Part shown: positions 9,494-18,733 of the stretch, piece by piece
Numbering within the stretch: the first letter of the stretch is position 1
How the letters are laid out: every line of letters begins with the position of its first letter
DNA from: Blastococcus litoris
GTDB lineage: Bacteria > Actinomycetota > Actinomycetes > Mycobacteriales > Geodermatophilaceae
Length of the DNA stretch: 64,000 nt
NCBI RefSeq assembly: GCF_003075095.1
Contig: NZ_QCZF01000005.1
Location: 186,001 to 250,000 of the forward strand
Direction of reading: 5' to 3'
Notes under the pieces: generated by a model
What the model was told of the DNA's origin: nothing
Database searches by the model: none
What the model saw: the letters and a program-made list of their open reading frames with translations, nothing else
Program-made: the position numbers and the translations under genes

Positions 9494-10570
9494 GTGACCA
9501 ACAACAGCGGTACTGCTGCGCTGCAGCCGGAGCAGGAGATGCTCAACTGGGGACGGCTCATCCTGGATGGCGTGCCGTACGCCGATCTGGTGAGCGCCCG
9601 TGACCGCGACCCGTCCGTGACGTGGTTCGACCACTGGATGGAGACGGCCGCGAACTACGAGCGGCTCGGCGAGGAGGCGCAGGCCGCCGGTCACACGATC
9701 ACCGCCGGCGAGTACTTCGTCCTCGGTTCGCTCGCGGCGCAGTACGCCCAGTTCCTCTGGTTCGACGACCGTCGTCGTGTCGGCCAGGAGCGCAAGGTGG
9801 AGCTCTACCGCCGTGCTGCGCCGCTGCTCAACCCGCCGGCCGAGCGCTTCGAGCTGACGGTGGACGGCGCCACCGTTCCCGGTTTCGTCCGCGTGCCCGC
9901 GGTCGGAAGCGGCCCTTACCCGACCGCCGTCCTGCTCGGCGGTCTGGAGTCCACCAAGGAGGAGAGCTACCAGTTCGAGCAGCAGCTCCTGGCGCGGGGC
10001 ATCGCCACGGTCACCTTCGACGGGCCGGGGCAGGGCGAGATGTTCCCGGAGGTCCCGCTGCGCGGTGACTACGAGCGGTACACCTCCGCGGTCGTCGACT
10101 ACGCCGAGAAGCTGCCGGAGGTCGACGCCTCGCGGATCGGGGTCGTCGGTCGCAGCCTCGGCGGGCACTACGCGCTGCGCAGCGCCGCCCTCGACCAGCG
10201 CTTCGTCGCCTGCATCTCCTGGGGTGGCTTCGCCGACATGGACTCCTACGACGACGAGACGCCGATGACGAAGGAGAGCTGGAAGTACGTGACCGCCTCG
10301 TCCACGCACGAGGAGGCACGCGAGCGGGTCACGAGGCTCATGGACGTCCGGTCGGAGCTCCACAAGCTCCGCGTCCCGACGTACATCCAGCACGGCATGC
10401 ATGACGAGGTCCCGGTGAGCGAGGTCGACGTGGTCAAGCAGCTGGCCGTCGACGCACCGCTGACCATCGTCATCGAGCCCGACGGTGACCACTGCTGCCA
10501 CAACCTCGGGCCGCGCCCCCGCTTCGAGATGATCGACTGGCTGGAGGAGCAGCTCAAGCCGCGCCCCTGA
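9494..10570 (+). CDS. dhponh: 2,6-dihydroxypseudooxynicotine hydrolase-like alpha/beta hydrolase
   Basis: 358 residues from a GTG with a GGAGAGG ribosome site. The fold is an alpha/beta hydrolase preceded by a helical domain (about residues 1-110), as in the Arthrobacter enzyme that cleaves the C-C bond of 2,6-dihydroxypseudooxynicotine to 2,6-dihydroxypyridine and 4-methylaminobutanoate. The nucleophile elbow is VVGRSLGGHY (Ser221), with Asp304 in HDEVP and His333 in DGDHCCHN. These lie at a constant +4 offset from the triad I recall for the Arthrobacter enzyme (Ser217, Asp300, His329). I could not place the extra active-site glutamate reported there. The product enzymes are present in the window (27432 and 43118), which supports the assignment. 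It could still act on a related diketone. Confidence 0.82.
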   Translation: MTNNSGTAALQPEQEMLNWGRLILDGVPYADLVSARDRDPSVTWFDHWMETAANYERLGEEAQAAGHTITAGEYFVLGSLAAQYAQFLWFDDRRRVGQERKVELYRRAAPLLNPPAERFELTVDGATVPGFVRVPAVGSGPYPTAVLLGGLESTKEESYQFEQQLLARGIATVTFDGPGQGEMFPEVPLRGDYERYTSAVVDYAEKLPEVDASRIGVVGRSLGGHYALRSAALDQRFVACISWGGFADMDSYDDETPMTKESWKYVTASSTHEEARERVTRLMDVRSELHKLRVPTYIQHGMHDEVPVSEVDVVKQLAVDAPLTIVIEPDGDHCCHNLGPRPRFEMIDWLEEQLKPRP

Positions 10571-10586
10571 CACCAGCTCTTCGCTG

Positions 10587-10628
10587 CGCTGCTGCCCTCC
10601 ACCGGTCCGCCGGTAGAGGGCAGCAGCG
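10587..10628. terminator. Terminator hairpin after the hydrolase
   Basis: Arms CGCTGCTGCCCTC...CCGG and CCGG...GAGGGCAGCAGCG form a stem of about 19 bp with one mismatch and a 4-base loop, 16 bases after the stop, followed by TTT. Confidence 0.8.
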
Positions 10629-10862
10629 TTTCGGCATGTCCGGCCTGAACGGCGGCAGGTGAGCTCGTCATTCGCGGAGAGCACCGTCCGCTGGGGCCGG
10701 TGTTGCCCTCGGTCATCCGCGCTGCGACTGCCCGCCTGCGGGATCGGAAGAAAAGCCTCCCGCGCTTGTCGCCTGCTGTGTACTTCGACACATCGGTGCG
10801 CCTGCACGCTTCTCGCCAACGAGGTCACGGACTGAGTGACCACCGCGAGAAGGAGAGCTGAC

Positions 10863-12041
10863 ATGAGGGTGACCGGGGTGGGACCGCGTCGTCGCTGGGC
10901 GACGTCCGTGGTGGCGGCGTCGGCCGCGCTGGCGCTGACCGCGTGCAGCAGCGAGTCAACCGCTGGCAGTGGCTCCGACGGCGAGCCCGTCAACGAGGAG
11001 GCCGCACAGGTGGTCCAGGAGGCCCAGGAGCGCATCGAGGCCCGGCTCGCCGGCGAGACGTACGAGGAGCCGCCGAGCGAGGGACCGGCAGCCGTCAGCG
11101 GTGCCCGGGTCGCGATGGTGAACGTCGGTACCCAGGCACCCACCGGCGCCTACGTCGCCGAGAACGCGGAAGAGATCGCCGGGATCATGGGCTGGGAGCT
11201 CAGCATCTACGACGGCGAGTTCAACCCGACCAAGTTCCAGGAGGGCATCCGGCAGGCCATCGCCGCGCAGGCCGACGTCATCTGGCTCTTCGCGGTCGAC
11301 TGCCCAGTAGCTCGCACCGCGCTGGAGGAGGCCAAGGCCGCCGGTATCCCGGTCATCTCGCAGGAGGGGGCCGACTGCAGCGACGTCGAGGACGGCGCTC
11401 CGAGTTTGTTCACCCACAACCTCGAGTTCGCCGACGGCGACTTCATCGAGTGGGGCCGGGCGCTGGGCGCGGCGCAGGCGGACTACCTCATCGCCGAGAC
11501 GGGCGGGAATGCCCGCGTCATCGAGATCTCCGTACCCGACCTCTACGTGACCGCGGCCCTGCACGAGGGATTCGTCGAGCGCATGGAGGAGTGCTCGACA
11601 TGCGAGATCCTGCAGACGATCGAGAACTCCGCCGCGGCGCTCGGCCCGGAGCTGCAGGCCAAGATCGAGCAGGCTCTGCTGCGCAATCCGGACGCCAACG
11701 GGCTCGCCGTGTCCTACGACGACCTGATGACCGCGGGCGGGGCGGCCGCGGTGATGGCCTCAGGTCGATCGGACGATCTCGCGGTCGTCGCGGGCACCGG
11801 CTTCGAGCCCAACATCGAATTGGTCCGGAACGACCAGGGCCAGGACGCCGGCTACGGCATCGACTACGGCTACGAGACCTGGGCCGGTGCTGACCTGGTG
11901 AACCGGTTCTTGGCCGGTGCCGAGATCGGCCCCTCCGGGGACAGCCTGGGTTTCTACGACCGGGACAACCTGCCGGGGAGTGGCTCCTACACCAGCCCCA
12001 TCGACTACCGCCCGGCGTACACGGAGGTCTGGCAGGGATGA
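10863..12041 (+). CDS. ABC transporter substrate-binding lipoprotein (ribose/sugar-type)
   Basis: 392 residues from the ATG at 10863 (AAGGAG at 10850). A signal peptide with lipobox LTAC puts the lipidated Cys at residue 28, so the protein is anchored outside the membrane. The body is a type I periplasmic binding protein: GIMGWELSIYDGEFNPTKFQ, QADVIWLFAVDC and a C-terminal YGIDYGYETWAGADLVNRF segment. It is followed without gap by its ATPase and permease. Family relatives carry ribose, xylose or similar sugars, but the ligand here is unknown and the location allows a heterocycle or its sugar conjugate. A degenerate copy of the cluster motif (CTGCGGGATCGGAAGA, 10736-10751) precedes it. Confidence 0.85.
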   Translation: MRVTGVGPRRRWATSVVAASAALALTACSSESTAGSGSDGEPVNEEAAQVVQEAQERIEARLAGETYEEPPSEGPAAVSGARVAMVNVGTQAPTGAYVAENAEEIAGIMGWELSIYDGEFNPTKFQEGIRQAIAAQADVIWLFAVDCPVARTALEEAKAAGIPVISQEGADCSDVEDGAPSLFTHNLEFADGDFIEWGRALGAAQADYLIAETGGNARVIEISVPDLYVTAALHEGFVERMEECSTCEILQTIENSAAALGPELQAKIEQALLRNPDANGLAVSYDDLMTAGGAAAVMASGRSDDLAVVAGTGFEPNIELVRNDQGQDAGYGIDYGYETWAGADLVNRFLAGAEIGPSGDSLGFYDRDNLPGSGSYTSPIDYRPAYTEVWQG

Positions 12042-13600
12042 CCGACGGGTTGACCACTCCGGCGGGACCCGCCGGTCCGAGCAACGGTGGTCTGGCGCTG
12101 GCGAGCACTGGGGTCACCAAGACCTACGGTGTTACCAAGGCGCTCGACGACGTGAACGTCAGCGTCAGCGCTGGCCGCATCCACGCGCTGATGGGCGGCA
12201 ACGGCTCAGGGAAGTCGACGTTCATCAAGGTGCTCGCCGGGGTGGTCACCCCGGAGGACGGGCGGCTCCTCCTGTCAGGGGAGTGGAGCGACGCACGCTC
12301 GCACACCCCCGCACGGGCTAAGGCTGCAGGCCTGCACTTCGTGCACCAGCAGAACTCCACGTTCCCCGACCTGACAGTGGCGGAGAACCTGGCGCTTGGC
12401 CGGGGATTCGAGCAGACGCGGGTGGGAAGCATCGCGTGGCGAGCGCAGCGCGACCGGGCTCAGGCGGTGCTCGACCGGTTCGAGATCTCGGTCTCGCCCG
12501 ACGCCGCGGTGGTCCGCCTCAGCGCTGCCAACCAGATGATGGTCGCCATCGCGCGGGCTCTGCAGGATCAGGACCAGGCCGGCGGGCACGGCGTCCTGAT
12601 CCTCGACGAACCGACGGCCAGCCTGCCCAAGCACGAGGTGGAGGTCCTCCTCGACGCGTTGCGCCGCTACGCGGCAGCGGGCCAGACGATCGTCTACGTC
12701 TCCCACCGGCTCGAGGAGGTGACCGCGATCGCCGACGAGGTGACCGTCTTGCGCAACGGTCGGGTCGCCTCGGTGCTCTCCGGCGGCGAGATCACCCATG
12801 ACGCCCTCGTCGAGGGCATCACCGGAGCCCGGCTGTCGGTGATGAGTGCCTCGGAGTCGAATCCCCCGGCCGTCGACTCCGAGGCGCCGGTCCTCACCGC
12901 CCGGACGGCGGACGGGCAGGAGGCGGTCTGCCTCCGGCCCGGCGAGATCGTCGGAGTGGCCGGCCTACTGGGCTCTGGGCGTTCCCGGATGCTCAAGCAG
13001 CTCTTCGGCGTCCTGCCGAGGCCGGAGCTCAGCGTCGACCTCGCAGGACGCTCCCTCAGACCGGACGACGTGCGCGAGGCGATGCGGCGAGGAATAGCGT
13101 TCGTGCCCGAGAGCCGGTTGGCGGAGGCGGCATTCCCCGAGCTGAGCATCGCCGAGAACCTGTCGATCGCCCGGCTCGAGGAGTACTCCACCGCGGGGTA
13201 CGTGCCCTCCCGCCGTGAGCGGGGGATCGCCGGTCGTCTGATCAGCACGTTCGGGGTCAAGGCGCCTTCCGCCGCGGCTCCCCTCACCGCACTCTCTGGT
13301 GGCAACCAGCAGAAGGTCATCCTCGCCCGGTGGCTGCAGCGCGAGCCCAGGGTCCTCCTTCTGGACGAACCGACGCAGGGCGTCGACATCGGGGCGCGCA
13401 ACGAGATCTATGCCCTCGTCCGCCGCGCTGCACTGAGCGGGATGGCGGTGCTCGTGGCGTCGTCCGACTTCGACGAACTCGCTCAGCTCTGCCACCGGGC
13501 GATCGTGGTCAGCAAGGGCCGCGTGGTCCGGCGGCTCGATGGACCCCCCACCGAAGACCTGCTCAACGATGCCGTGTACCAACAGGAGAAGTCAGCATGA
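12038..13600 (+). CDS. ABC transporter ATP-binding protein, tandem RbsA-type
   Basis: 520 residues with two ABC domains. The first has Walker A GGNGSGKS (about residue 52), a weak signature LSAANQMMVAIARAL and Walker B VLILDEPTASL. The second has GLLGSGRS, a full signature LSGGNQQKVILARWL and Walker B VLLLDEPTQGVD. This double-domain layout is typical of sugar importers of the RbsA/MglA/XylG group. The ATG overlaps the stop of the binding-protein gene (ATGA), and the permease start overlaps its own stop in the same way, so the three are one translational unit. Confidence 0.93.
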   Translation: MTDGLTTPAGPAGPSNGGLALASTGVTKTYGVTKALDDVNVSVSAGRIHALMGGNGSGKSTFIKVLAGVVTPEDGRLLLSGEWSDARSHTPARAKAAGLHFVHQQNSTFPDLTVAENLALGRGFEQTRVGSIAWRAQRDRAQAVLDRFEISVSPDAAVVRLSAANQMMVAIARALQDQDQAGGHGVLILDEPTASLPKHEVEVLLDALRRYAAAGQTIVYVSHRLEEVTAIADEVTVLRNGRVASVLSGGEITHDALVEGITGARLSVMSASESNPPAVDSEAPVLTARTADGQEAVCLRPGEIVGVAGLLGSGRSRMLKQLFGVLPRPELSVDLAGRSLRPDDVREAMRRGIAFVPESRLAEAAFPELSIAENLSIARLEEYSTAGYVPSRRERGIAGRLISTFGVKAPSAAAPLTALSGGNQQKVILARWLQREPRVLLLDEPTQGVDIGARNEIYALVRRAALSGMAVLVASSDFDELAQLCHRAIVVSKGRVVRRLDGPPTEDLLNDAVYQQEKSA

Positions 13601-14625
13601 CCCAGACCGTCGACACCAGCCCTCAGGAGCCTTCCGCGGTGGATCGTCCCGCGCCGAGCGGACGTCCTGCCAGGCGGCGCCTGGCCTCCTTCCTCGAGGC
13701 CTACGCGCTCCTGGTCATGCTGGTGGTGATCGCTCTGTTCTTCACGTTCTGGCCGGAGACGTCGTCGACGTTCCCGACCGCGGCCAACATGCGGATTCTC
13801 GTTGCCAGCCAGGCGGTCATCGGAGTCATCGCCATCGGTGCGCTGCTGCCCTTGCTGGTCCAGGAGTTCGACCTCTCGGTGGGCGCGGTGGCGGGGGTGT
13901 CGGCGATCTTCGTCGCGGCGTATCTCTCCGATGACGGAAGCGTGCTGGTGGGGGTCCTGCTCGCGGTGGCCATCGGGCTGGTCGTCGGCACGATCAACGC
14001 GCTCTTGGTGACGCGCGCTCACGTGAGCGGCGTCATCACCACGCTCGGCATGTCGACCATCCTCGCCGGGGTCATCCTGCAGAGGACCGGAGGCCTGGCC
14101 CTGTCCAGCGACATCCCCGCAGCGCTCACGTCATTCGGCACGGGATTGCTGGCCGGCGTGCCGTTCATCTTCGTGACGCTCATCGTCATCGCGGGCATCG
14201 TGTACTTCGTCCTGGCGCACACGTCGTTCGGGCGCGCGATCTACGCGGTGGGGTCGAACAGCGAGGCGGCCAAGCTGGTCGGACTGCGGACGGATCTCAT
14301 CCGCGGGATCGCCCTGGTCGCAGGCAGCACGCTGTGCGCAGTAGCCGGCCTGCTCTACGTCGCTCGTGCCGGCGGAGCCTCGCCCAACGTGGGGATCAAC
14401 TTCACGCTGCCGGCGCTCGCTGCCGCGTTCCTGAGCGCTGCCGCGGTCCGCCCCGGTCGCTTCAACGTCTGGGGGACCATCATCGCGATCTTCTTCCTGG
14501 CGGTCCTCAACAACGGACTGAACCTGGCGGGGATGCCGCGCTACGTGAACGACTACGTCAACGGGGGGGCGCTGATCATCGGCGTCGCGCTCGCAGCTGC
14601 CCTGTACCGGCGTCGGACCACCTGA
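13597..14625 (+). CDS. ABC transporter permease, RbsC-type
   Basis: 342 residues with 8-10 hydrophobic helices and the family block VGLRTDLIRGIALVAGSTLCAV-like region (shared with ribose/xylose permeases), preceded by GRAIYAVGSNSEAAKLVG. The ATG at 13597 overlaps the ATPase stop and has an AGGAGAAG ribosome site. It forms the membrane channel for the preceding binding protein and ATPase. A strong hairpin (14655-14696) closes the operon. Confidence 0.9.
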   Translation: MTQTVDTSPQEPSAVDRPAPSGRPARRRLASFLEAYALLVMLVVIALFFTFWPETSSTFPTAANMRILVASQAVIGVIAIGALLPLLVQEFDLSVGAVAGVSAIFVAAYLSDDGSVLVGVLLAVAIGLVVGTINALLVTRAHVSGVITTLGMSTILAGVILQRTGGLALSSDIPAALTSFGTGLLAGVPFIFVTLIVIAGIVYFVLAHTSFGRAIYAVGSNSEAAKLVGLRTDLIRGIALVAGSTLCAVAGLLYVARAGGASPNVGINFTLPALAAAFLSAAAVRPGRFNVWGTIIAIFFLAVLNNGLNLAGMPRYVNDYVNGGALIIGVALAAALYRRRTT

Positions 14626-14654
14626 CCCGCGACCCCGGACGCACGGCTCACGCT

Positions 14655-14696
14655 CCGGTGCCCGCCGATCGTGCCTTCACGGACGGCGGGCACCGG
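14655..14696. terminator. Terminator hairpin between convergent genes
   Basis: Perfect 13-bp arms CCGGTGCCCGCCG / CGGCGGGCACCGG around a 16-base loop, 29 bases after the permease stop and 5 bases before the end of the convergent gene. Confidence 0.8.
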
Positions 14697-14701
14697 CCTC
14701 G

Positions 14702-15721
14702 TCAGACGCCGTGCCCGGCCGGCAACGCCTCGCGAGGTGCGAGCGGTCCCGGGGCGGTGCCGTCACCGAACGGGGAGCCGCTGAGGGCTTCGCGACCGTG
14801 GGCCGTCAGCCAACCGGACAGGTCTGGTCCGCGGGGAACGATCCGCGTCGGGTTGATGTGTGCGTGCACGACGTAGAAGTGCTGCTTCGCCTCGACGAAA
14901 TCGACGGTGTCGCCGAACCCGGGCAGCTGGAAGAGGTCACGGGCGTAGGCCCAGAGCACCGGCATCTCGGTCAGCTTGTGCCGGTTGCACTTGAAGTGGC
15001 CGTGGTACACGGCGTCGAAGCGGACGAGGGTGGTGAACAGTCGGACGTCGGCCTCGGTGATCGATCCGCCCATGAGGAAGCGCCGGGTGGCCAACCGGTC
15101 CGACAGCCAGTCCAAGGTGCCGAAGAGGCGCTCGTATGCCCGCTCGTACGCCTCCTGCGACCGGGCGAAGCCGCACCGGTAGACACCGTTGTTGACGTCG
15201 GTGTAGATGCGCTCCATCACCGCGTCCATCTCGTCACGCAGCGGCTCCGGATACAGGTTTGGAGCCCCCGCGCGGTGGAGCGCCCCCCATTCGGTAGCGA
15301 AGTCGAGCGTCATCTGCGCGAAGTCGTTGGTCACCACAGACCGCGAGGGGACGTCGACGAGCGCCGGCACCGTGATGCCCTTGTCGTAGTCCGGGAACCG
15401 AGCGAAGTACGCCTCCTGGAGTCGCTCGTACCCCAGGACCGGGTCGCGCCCATCGGGTTCGAGGTCGAACGTCCAACTGCGCTCGTCGTGCGTAGGCCCG
15501 CACGTAGCCATCGATAGTGCGTCCTCCAGGCCGAGCAGCCGGCGCACGATGATGGCCCGGCTCGCCCAGGGGCACGCCCGCGCGACGACCAGCCGGTACC
15601 GACCGGGCTCCACCTGCCACGGGCCTGAACCGTCGGTCGTGATTCGGTCGGTGATGTAGTTGGAGGCGCGCCGGAATTCCTGCTGCTCAGTGCCGGCATG
15701 CCCGGCCTGGTCATCGCTCAT
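14702..15721 (-). CDS. Glutathionyl-hydroquinone reductase-like (Xi-class GST) protein
   Basis: 339 residues from the ATG at 15721. The active-site motif CPWA (Cys50) and the C-terminal helical GST domain match S-glutathionyl-hydroquinone reductases (YqjG/PcpF type). These reduce thiol adducts of quinones, with the Cys as nucleophile. Actinobacteria normally use mycothiol rather than glutathione, so the thiol partner is uncertain. In a pathway that makes readily oxidised polyhydroxypyridines, an enzyme that repairs quinone-thiol adducts would make sense; this is inference from location. It is followed on the same strand by the end of the molybdenum hydroxylase gene, 180 bp away. Confidence 0.8.
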   Translation of the reverse strand: MSDDQAGHAGTEQQEFRRASNYITDRITTDGSGPWQVEPGRYRLVVARACPWASRAIIVRRLLGLEDALSMATCGPTHDERSWTFDLEPDGRDPVLGYERLQEAYFARFPDYDKGITVPALVDVPSRSVVTNDFAQMTLDFATEWGALHRAGAPNLYPEPLRDEMDAVMERIYTDVNNGVYRCGFARSQEAYERAYERLFGTLDWLSDRLATRRFLMGGSITEADVRLFTTLVRFDAVYHGHFKCNRHKLTEMPVLWAYARDLFQLPGFGDTVDFVEAKQHFYVVHAHINPTRIVPRGPDLSGWLTAHGREALSGSPFGDGTAPGPLAPREALPAGHGV

Positions 15722-15900
15722 GCTGGTCCCGCCCTGTCGCCTCGTGGTCCGCACACTGGGGTGGAGCTCGATCGCCGGGTTCGGCAGAGGCTTCGCGCCT
15801 TGCCTGGACCTCGCTGGCGATCGATTTTCGGGGTGACGAAACGTCGCTGGGCAGCCGCCGGGTGCCACGGCCGGCCAGCACCGTCCGGGAGACAACCCGC

Positions 15901-18333
15901 TCAGTCCCCGGCGGTGGGGGACTCCCCGAGGTGGATGTCGAGCGCGCTCGTGTCGGATGACGCACCCTCCTGCGCGGCCGTCTGCTCCCGGCCGGCCACG
16001 GCGTCACGAGCCATCCCGAAGAGGGCTTGGGGGTGCACGGGCACCCGTCGCACGCGGAACTCGCCACCGAGCGCGTCGTCGATGGCGCCGGCGACGGCGG
16101 CACCGACCGCGATGAGCCCGACCTCCCCGAGTCCCTTGGCACCGAACGGGTTGTTGGGAGTCGGTGCGTCCTCGGTGATGAAGTAGTCGACGCGTGGCAT
16201 GACGTCAGCGGTGGGGAGCAGATAGTCCATGAACGACGTCGCCAGCGGCTGACCGGCCTCGTCGTACAGGAACTCCTCGAAGAGGGCGCCCCCGATGCCC
16301 TGCGCCGCGGCGCCGATGATCTGCCCCTCGGTGGTGAGCCGGTTGATCACCTTGCCGGCCTCCGTGCTGACGAAGAACTTCCGGATCGTGTGGCTGCCCG
16401 TGGTCGGGTCCACCTCCATCTGCACCAGCGTGATCCCGTAGGGGTAGTTCATGTGGTCGTCGAGGTAGACGGCGTCGGCACCGAGCCCGGGCTCCTTGCC
16501 GGCCAGCCGGGCGGAGTAGTTGTCGAATCGCTGCGCGATCTCGGTCAAGGTCAGGGACATTCCCGGTGTCCCCACCACCTGGACCTTCCCGTCGCGCAGC
16601 TCGAGGTCGGAGACGTCGACCTCGAGCATCTCGCTGGCGAGCTCGAGCGCCTTGTCGCGCGTCTTGATCGCGGCGAGGCGGGCGGCGCCACCGGCCAGGA
16701 CGGTGGACCGGCTCGACCAGGAACCGACGCCGTCCGGGATGAGGTCCGTGTCGCCGTGAAGCACGTCGATGATGTCCGGCTCGATGCCGAGCTGGTCGGC
16801 GACGATCTGGGCCAGGATGGTCTCCACGCCCTGGCCCACGTTCGAGGCGCCCGTCAGCACGCGGACGCGTCCGGTCTCGTCCACCTCGACCGATCCGGTC
16901 TCGTACAGGCCGAGACCAGCCTTGTCCATGAGCAGCCCGACACCGTTGCCGACGAGGCGCCCCTGGGCCCGCAGCTCCTCCGCCTCGGCGCGCCAGGCAT
17001 CGAAGTCGGCAGCCACGAGCGCCTTCTGCACGTGGTCGAGCACGTCCCCGGAGTTGAACGAGTAAGGCTCGAACGCGATCTCGATGCCCGGCTCGTAGGG
17101 GAGGTCGGCGGCAGTCAGGAGATTGCGGAGCCGGAGCTCCACGGGGTCCATGCCGATCTCGGAAGCGGCGAGGTCGAGGAGCCGTTCGCGGGCGAAGGTC
17201 CCTTCGAAGCGGCCCGGTGCCCGGTAGGCGGCCAAGGGTGTCTTGTTCGTCAGCACGGCGTGCAGATCCACGTCGTACGCGGGAACCCGGTAGGGGCCGA
17301 TGATCATGCCGGCCGTGATGTCGCTGACCAGGGGCTCGGCCTGGCGCATGAATGCACCGTGGTTGTGCCAGACCTCGTCTCGGAGCGCGAGGATCCTGCC
17401 CTCGGCGTCGAAGGCGCCCGAGATGCGGTGGACCTGCTCTCGCGCGTGCGCGATGCCGACCATGTGCTCGACCCGGTCCTCGATCCACTTCACCGGCCGC
17501 CCAAGGAGCTGGGCGGCGTGCGCGACGAGGACGTACTCCGGGAAGGCACCGCCCTTGACGCCGAAGTTGCCGCCGACGTCCGTGTGGCGCATGCGCATGC
17601 TGCTCTGCGGCATTCCCAGCATCTTGGCCATGACCCGGCGGGAGTCGTGCACGTGGACGGGGCCCCACATCCACAGCTCCTTGCGCGCGGGGATCGGCTC
17701 GACGATGCAGCCGCGGGTCTCCATCGGGATCCCAGTGTGGCGACCGACCACGAACTCCCCGGACACCACGTGGGCCGCCTGCGCGAAGGCGGTCTCGACG
17801 TCGCCGTACTGCTTGAGGAACCTCGCTGGCTCGTTCCCTCCCGGGAGCAGGTGCGTGCTCGACGTCGCCGCCTCGACCGGGTCGAGGAGGACCGGGAGCT
17901 CCTCGTAGTCGACGCTCACGAGCTCGGCCGCGTCCTCGGCCAGGTACGGGTCCTCGGCGATGACGGCGGCGACCGGCTGGCCCACGTAGAGCACCTTGTC
18001 CACGGCGAGCAGGGGATGCCCGAACTCGTCGATCCGGGGAAACATCTCGTGGTAGCCGATCTCCTCGATGGGGATCAGGCCGAGGTGGCGGACGTCCTCG
18101 CCGGTCAGCACCAACCGGACACCCGGTAGCGCCCGAGCCGCCTCCGTGTCGATCGCGAGGATCCTCGCGTGGGCCATCGTGGCGCGGACGACCCGCATCG
18201 ACAGGCCGCCGGCCACCTCGACGTCGTCGACGAAGATGCCCTGACCGCGCAGGAGGCGGCGGTCCTCGATCCGTGGTGTGCGGCCGCCGACGTGCTTGGC
18301 CTCTGGCGCACGGCTGGAGCTGGTGACGGTCAT
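15901..18333 (-). CDS. Molybdenum hydroxylase large subunit (CoxL/XdhB type), set A
   Basis: 810 residues from the ATG at 18333. N-terminal domain ~20-130 (GGRTPRIEDRRLLRGQGIFVDD), then the molybdopterin-binding region with VGGNFGVKGG (about 254), active-site loop AYRAPGRFEG (about 371) and the C-terminal GLGEVGLI carrying the catalytic glutamate (about 734). Such subunits hydroxylate N-heterocycles with water as oxygen source, working with FAD and 2Fe-2S subunits. No such partners are next to it; the nearest unpaired medium and small subunits are at 24607-25985. Being divergent from the 6-hydroxynicotine oxidase suggests nicotine 6-hydroxylase, but ketone dehydrogenase is equally possible. 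Confidence 0.88.
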   Translation of the reverse strand: MTVTSSSRAPEAKHVGGRTPRIEDRRLLRGQGIFVDDVEVAGGLSMRVVRATMAHARILAIDTEAARALPGVRLVLTGEDVRHLGLIPIEEIGYHEMFPRIDEFGHPLLAVDKVLYVGQPVAAVIAEDPYLAEDAAELVSVDYEELPVLLDPVEAATSSTHLLPGGNEPARFLKQYGDVETAFAQAAHVVSGEFVVGRHTGIPMETRGCIVEPIPARKELWMWGPVHVHDSRRVMAKMLGMPQSSMRMRHTDVGGNFGVKGGAFPEYVLVAHAAQLLGRPVKWIEDRVEHMVGIAHAREQVHRISGAFDAEGRILALRDEVWHNHGAFMRQAEPLVSDITAGMIIGPYRVPAYDVDLHAVLTNKTPLAAYRAPGRFEGTFARERLLDLAASEIGMDPVELRLRNLLTAADLPYEPGIEIAFEPYSFNSGDVLDHVQKALVAADFDAWRAEAEELRAQGRLVGNGVGLLMDKAGLGLYETGSVEVDETGRVRVLTGASNVGQGVETILAQIVADQLGIEPDIIDVLHGDTDLIPDGVGSWSSRSTVLAGGAARLAAIKTRDKALELASEMLEVDVSDLELRDGKVQVVGTPGMSLTLTEIAQRFDNYSARLAGKEPGLGADAVYLDDHMNYPYGITLVQMEVDPTTGSHTIRKFFVSTEAGKVINRLTTEGQIIGAAAQGIGGALFEEFLYDEAGQPLATSFMDYLLPTADVMPRVDYFITEDAPTPNNPFGAKGLGEVGLIAVGAAVAGAIDDALGGEFRVRRVPVHPQALFGMARDAVAGREQTAAQEGASSDTSALDIHLGESPTAGD

Positions 18334-18733
18334 GCGGGGTGTCGACCTTCCGCTTCGTGGGGTGGAGCACAGTATCGAGCCGCCGGAGTGCGCCTCCTTG
18401 CTCGGAATCCGAAGGTCGAGTCGCTGGATTGCCCGCAGACGACAACAGGGTGAACTCCCACCGACTCCGCACCGCGCGCGAACGGTGCGTCCGGGGGCCC
18501 CGCCCAGTTTGGCCACTCCGCTGGCTCCCGTCGTCCGTGGCCGGCGTGAACGGTGGAACCTGCGGTCCAGCGGAGTACATGGATGGACAAACCGATCTGT
18601 CACTTCTGCTGATCCGAGACATTCCGCAGGGTGCGCGGGTCCGGATACTCCACAGCAGTCGCCGCGGGGGAGCCCGGGACGCCGTTCCTCGCTGACACCA
18701 GCGGTCCGCTGCACCTGTTCGAAGGAGAGCCGA
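18334..18733. other. Divergent promoter region, hydroxylase large subunit / 6-hydroxynicotine oxidase
   Basis: 400 bp with no supported gene. It holds a near copy of the recurrent element at 18399-18414 (66 bp from the hydroxylase start) and a half-copy, ATTCCGCAG, at 18621-18629 (105 bp from the oxidase start). This arrangement suits joint control of both divergent genes. Confidence 0.5.
18399..18414 (-). promoter_or_regulatory. Putative regulon operator, diverged copy
   Basis: Reads CTTCGGATTCCGAGCA on the minus strand, 14 of 16 positions shared with copy 2. The CGGA-W-TCCG core is kept. Confidence 0.55.

Noticed and set aside
8978-11143. A 721-codon open frame on the minus strand across the hydrolase gene
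   Set aside because: It is the antisense shadow of the hydrolase and its flanks. Composition is Arg/Val/Gly-rich without any domain, and the plus strand holds a clear enzyme with catalytic residues and a ribosome site.
12038-13600. Degenerate first signature motif of the ABC ATPase as a sign of a pseudogene
   Set aside because: Both Walker motifs and the second signature are intact, and double-domain sugar ATPases often have one weakened site.
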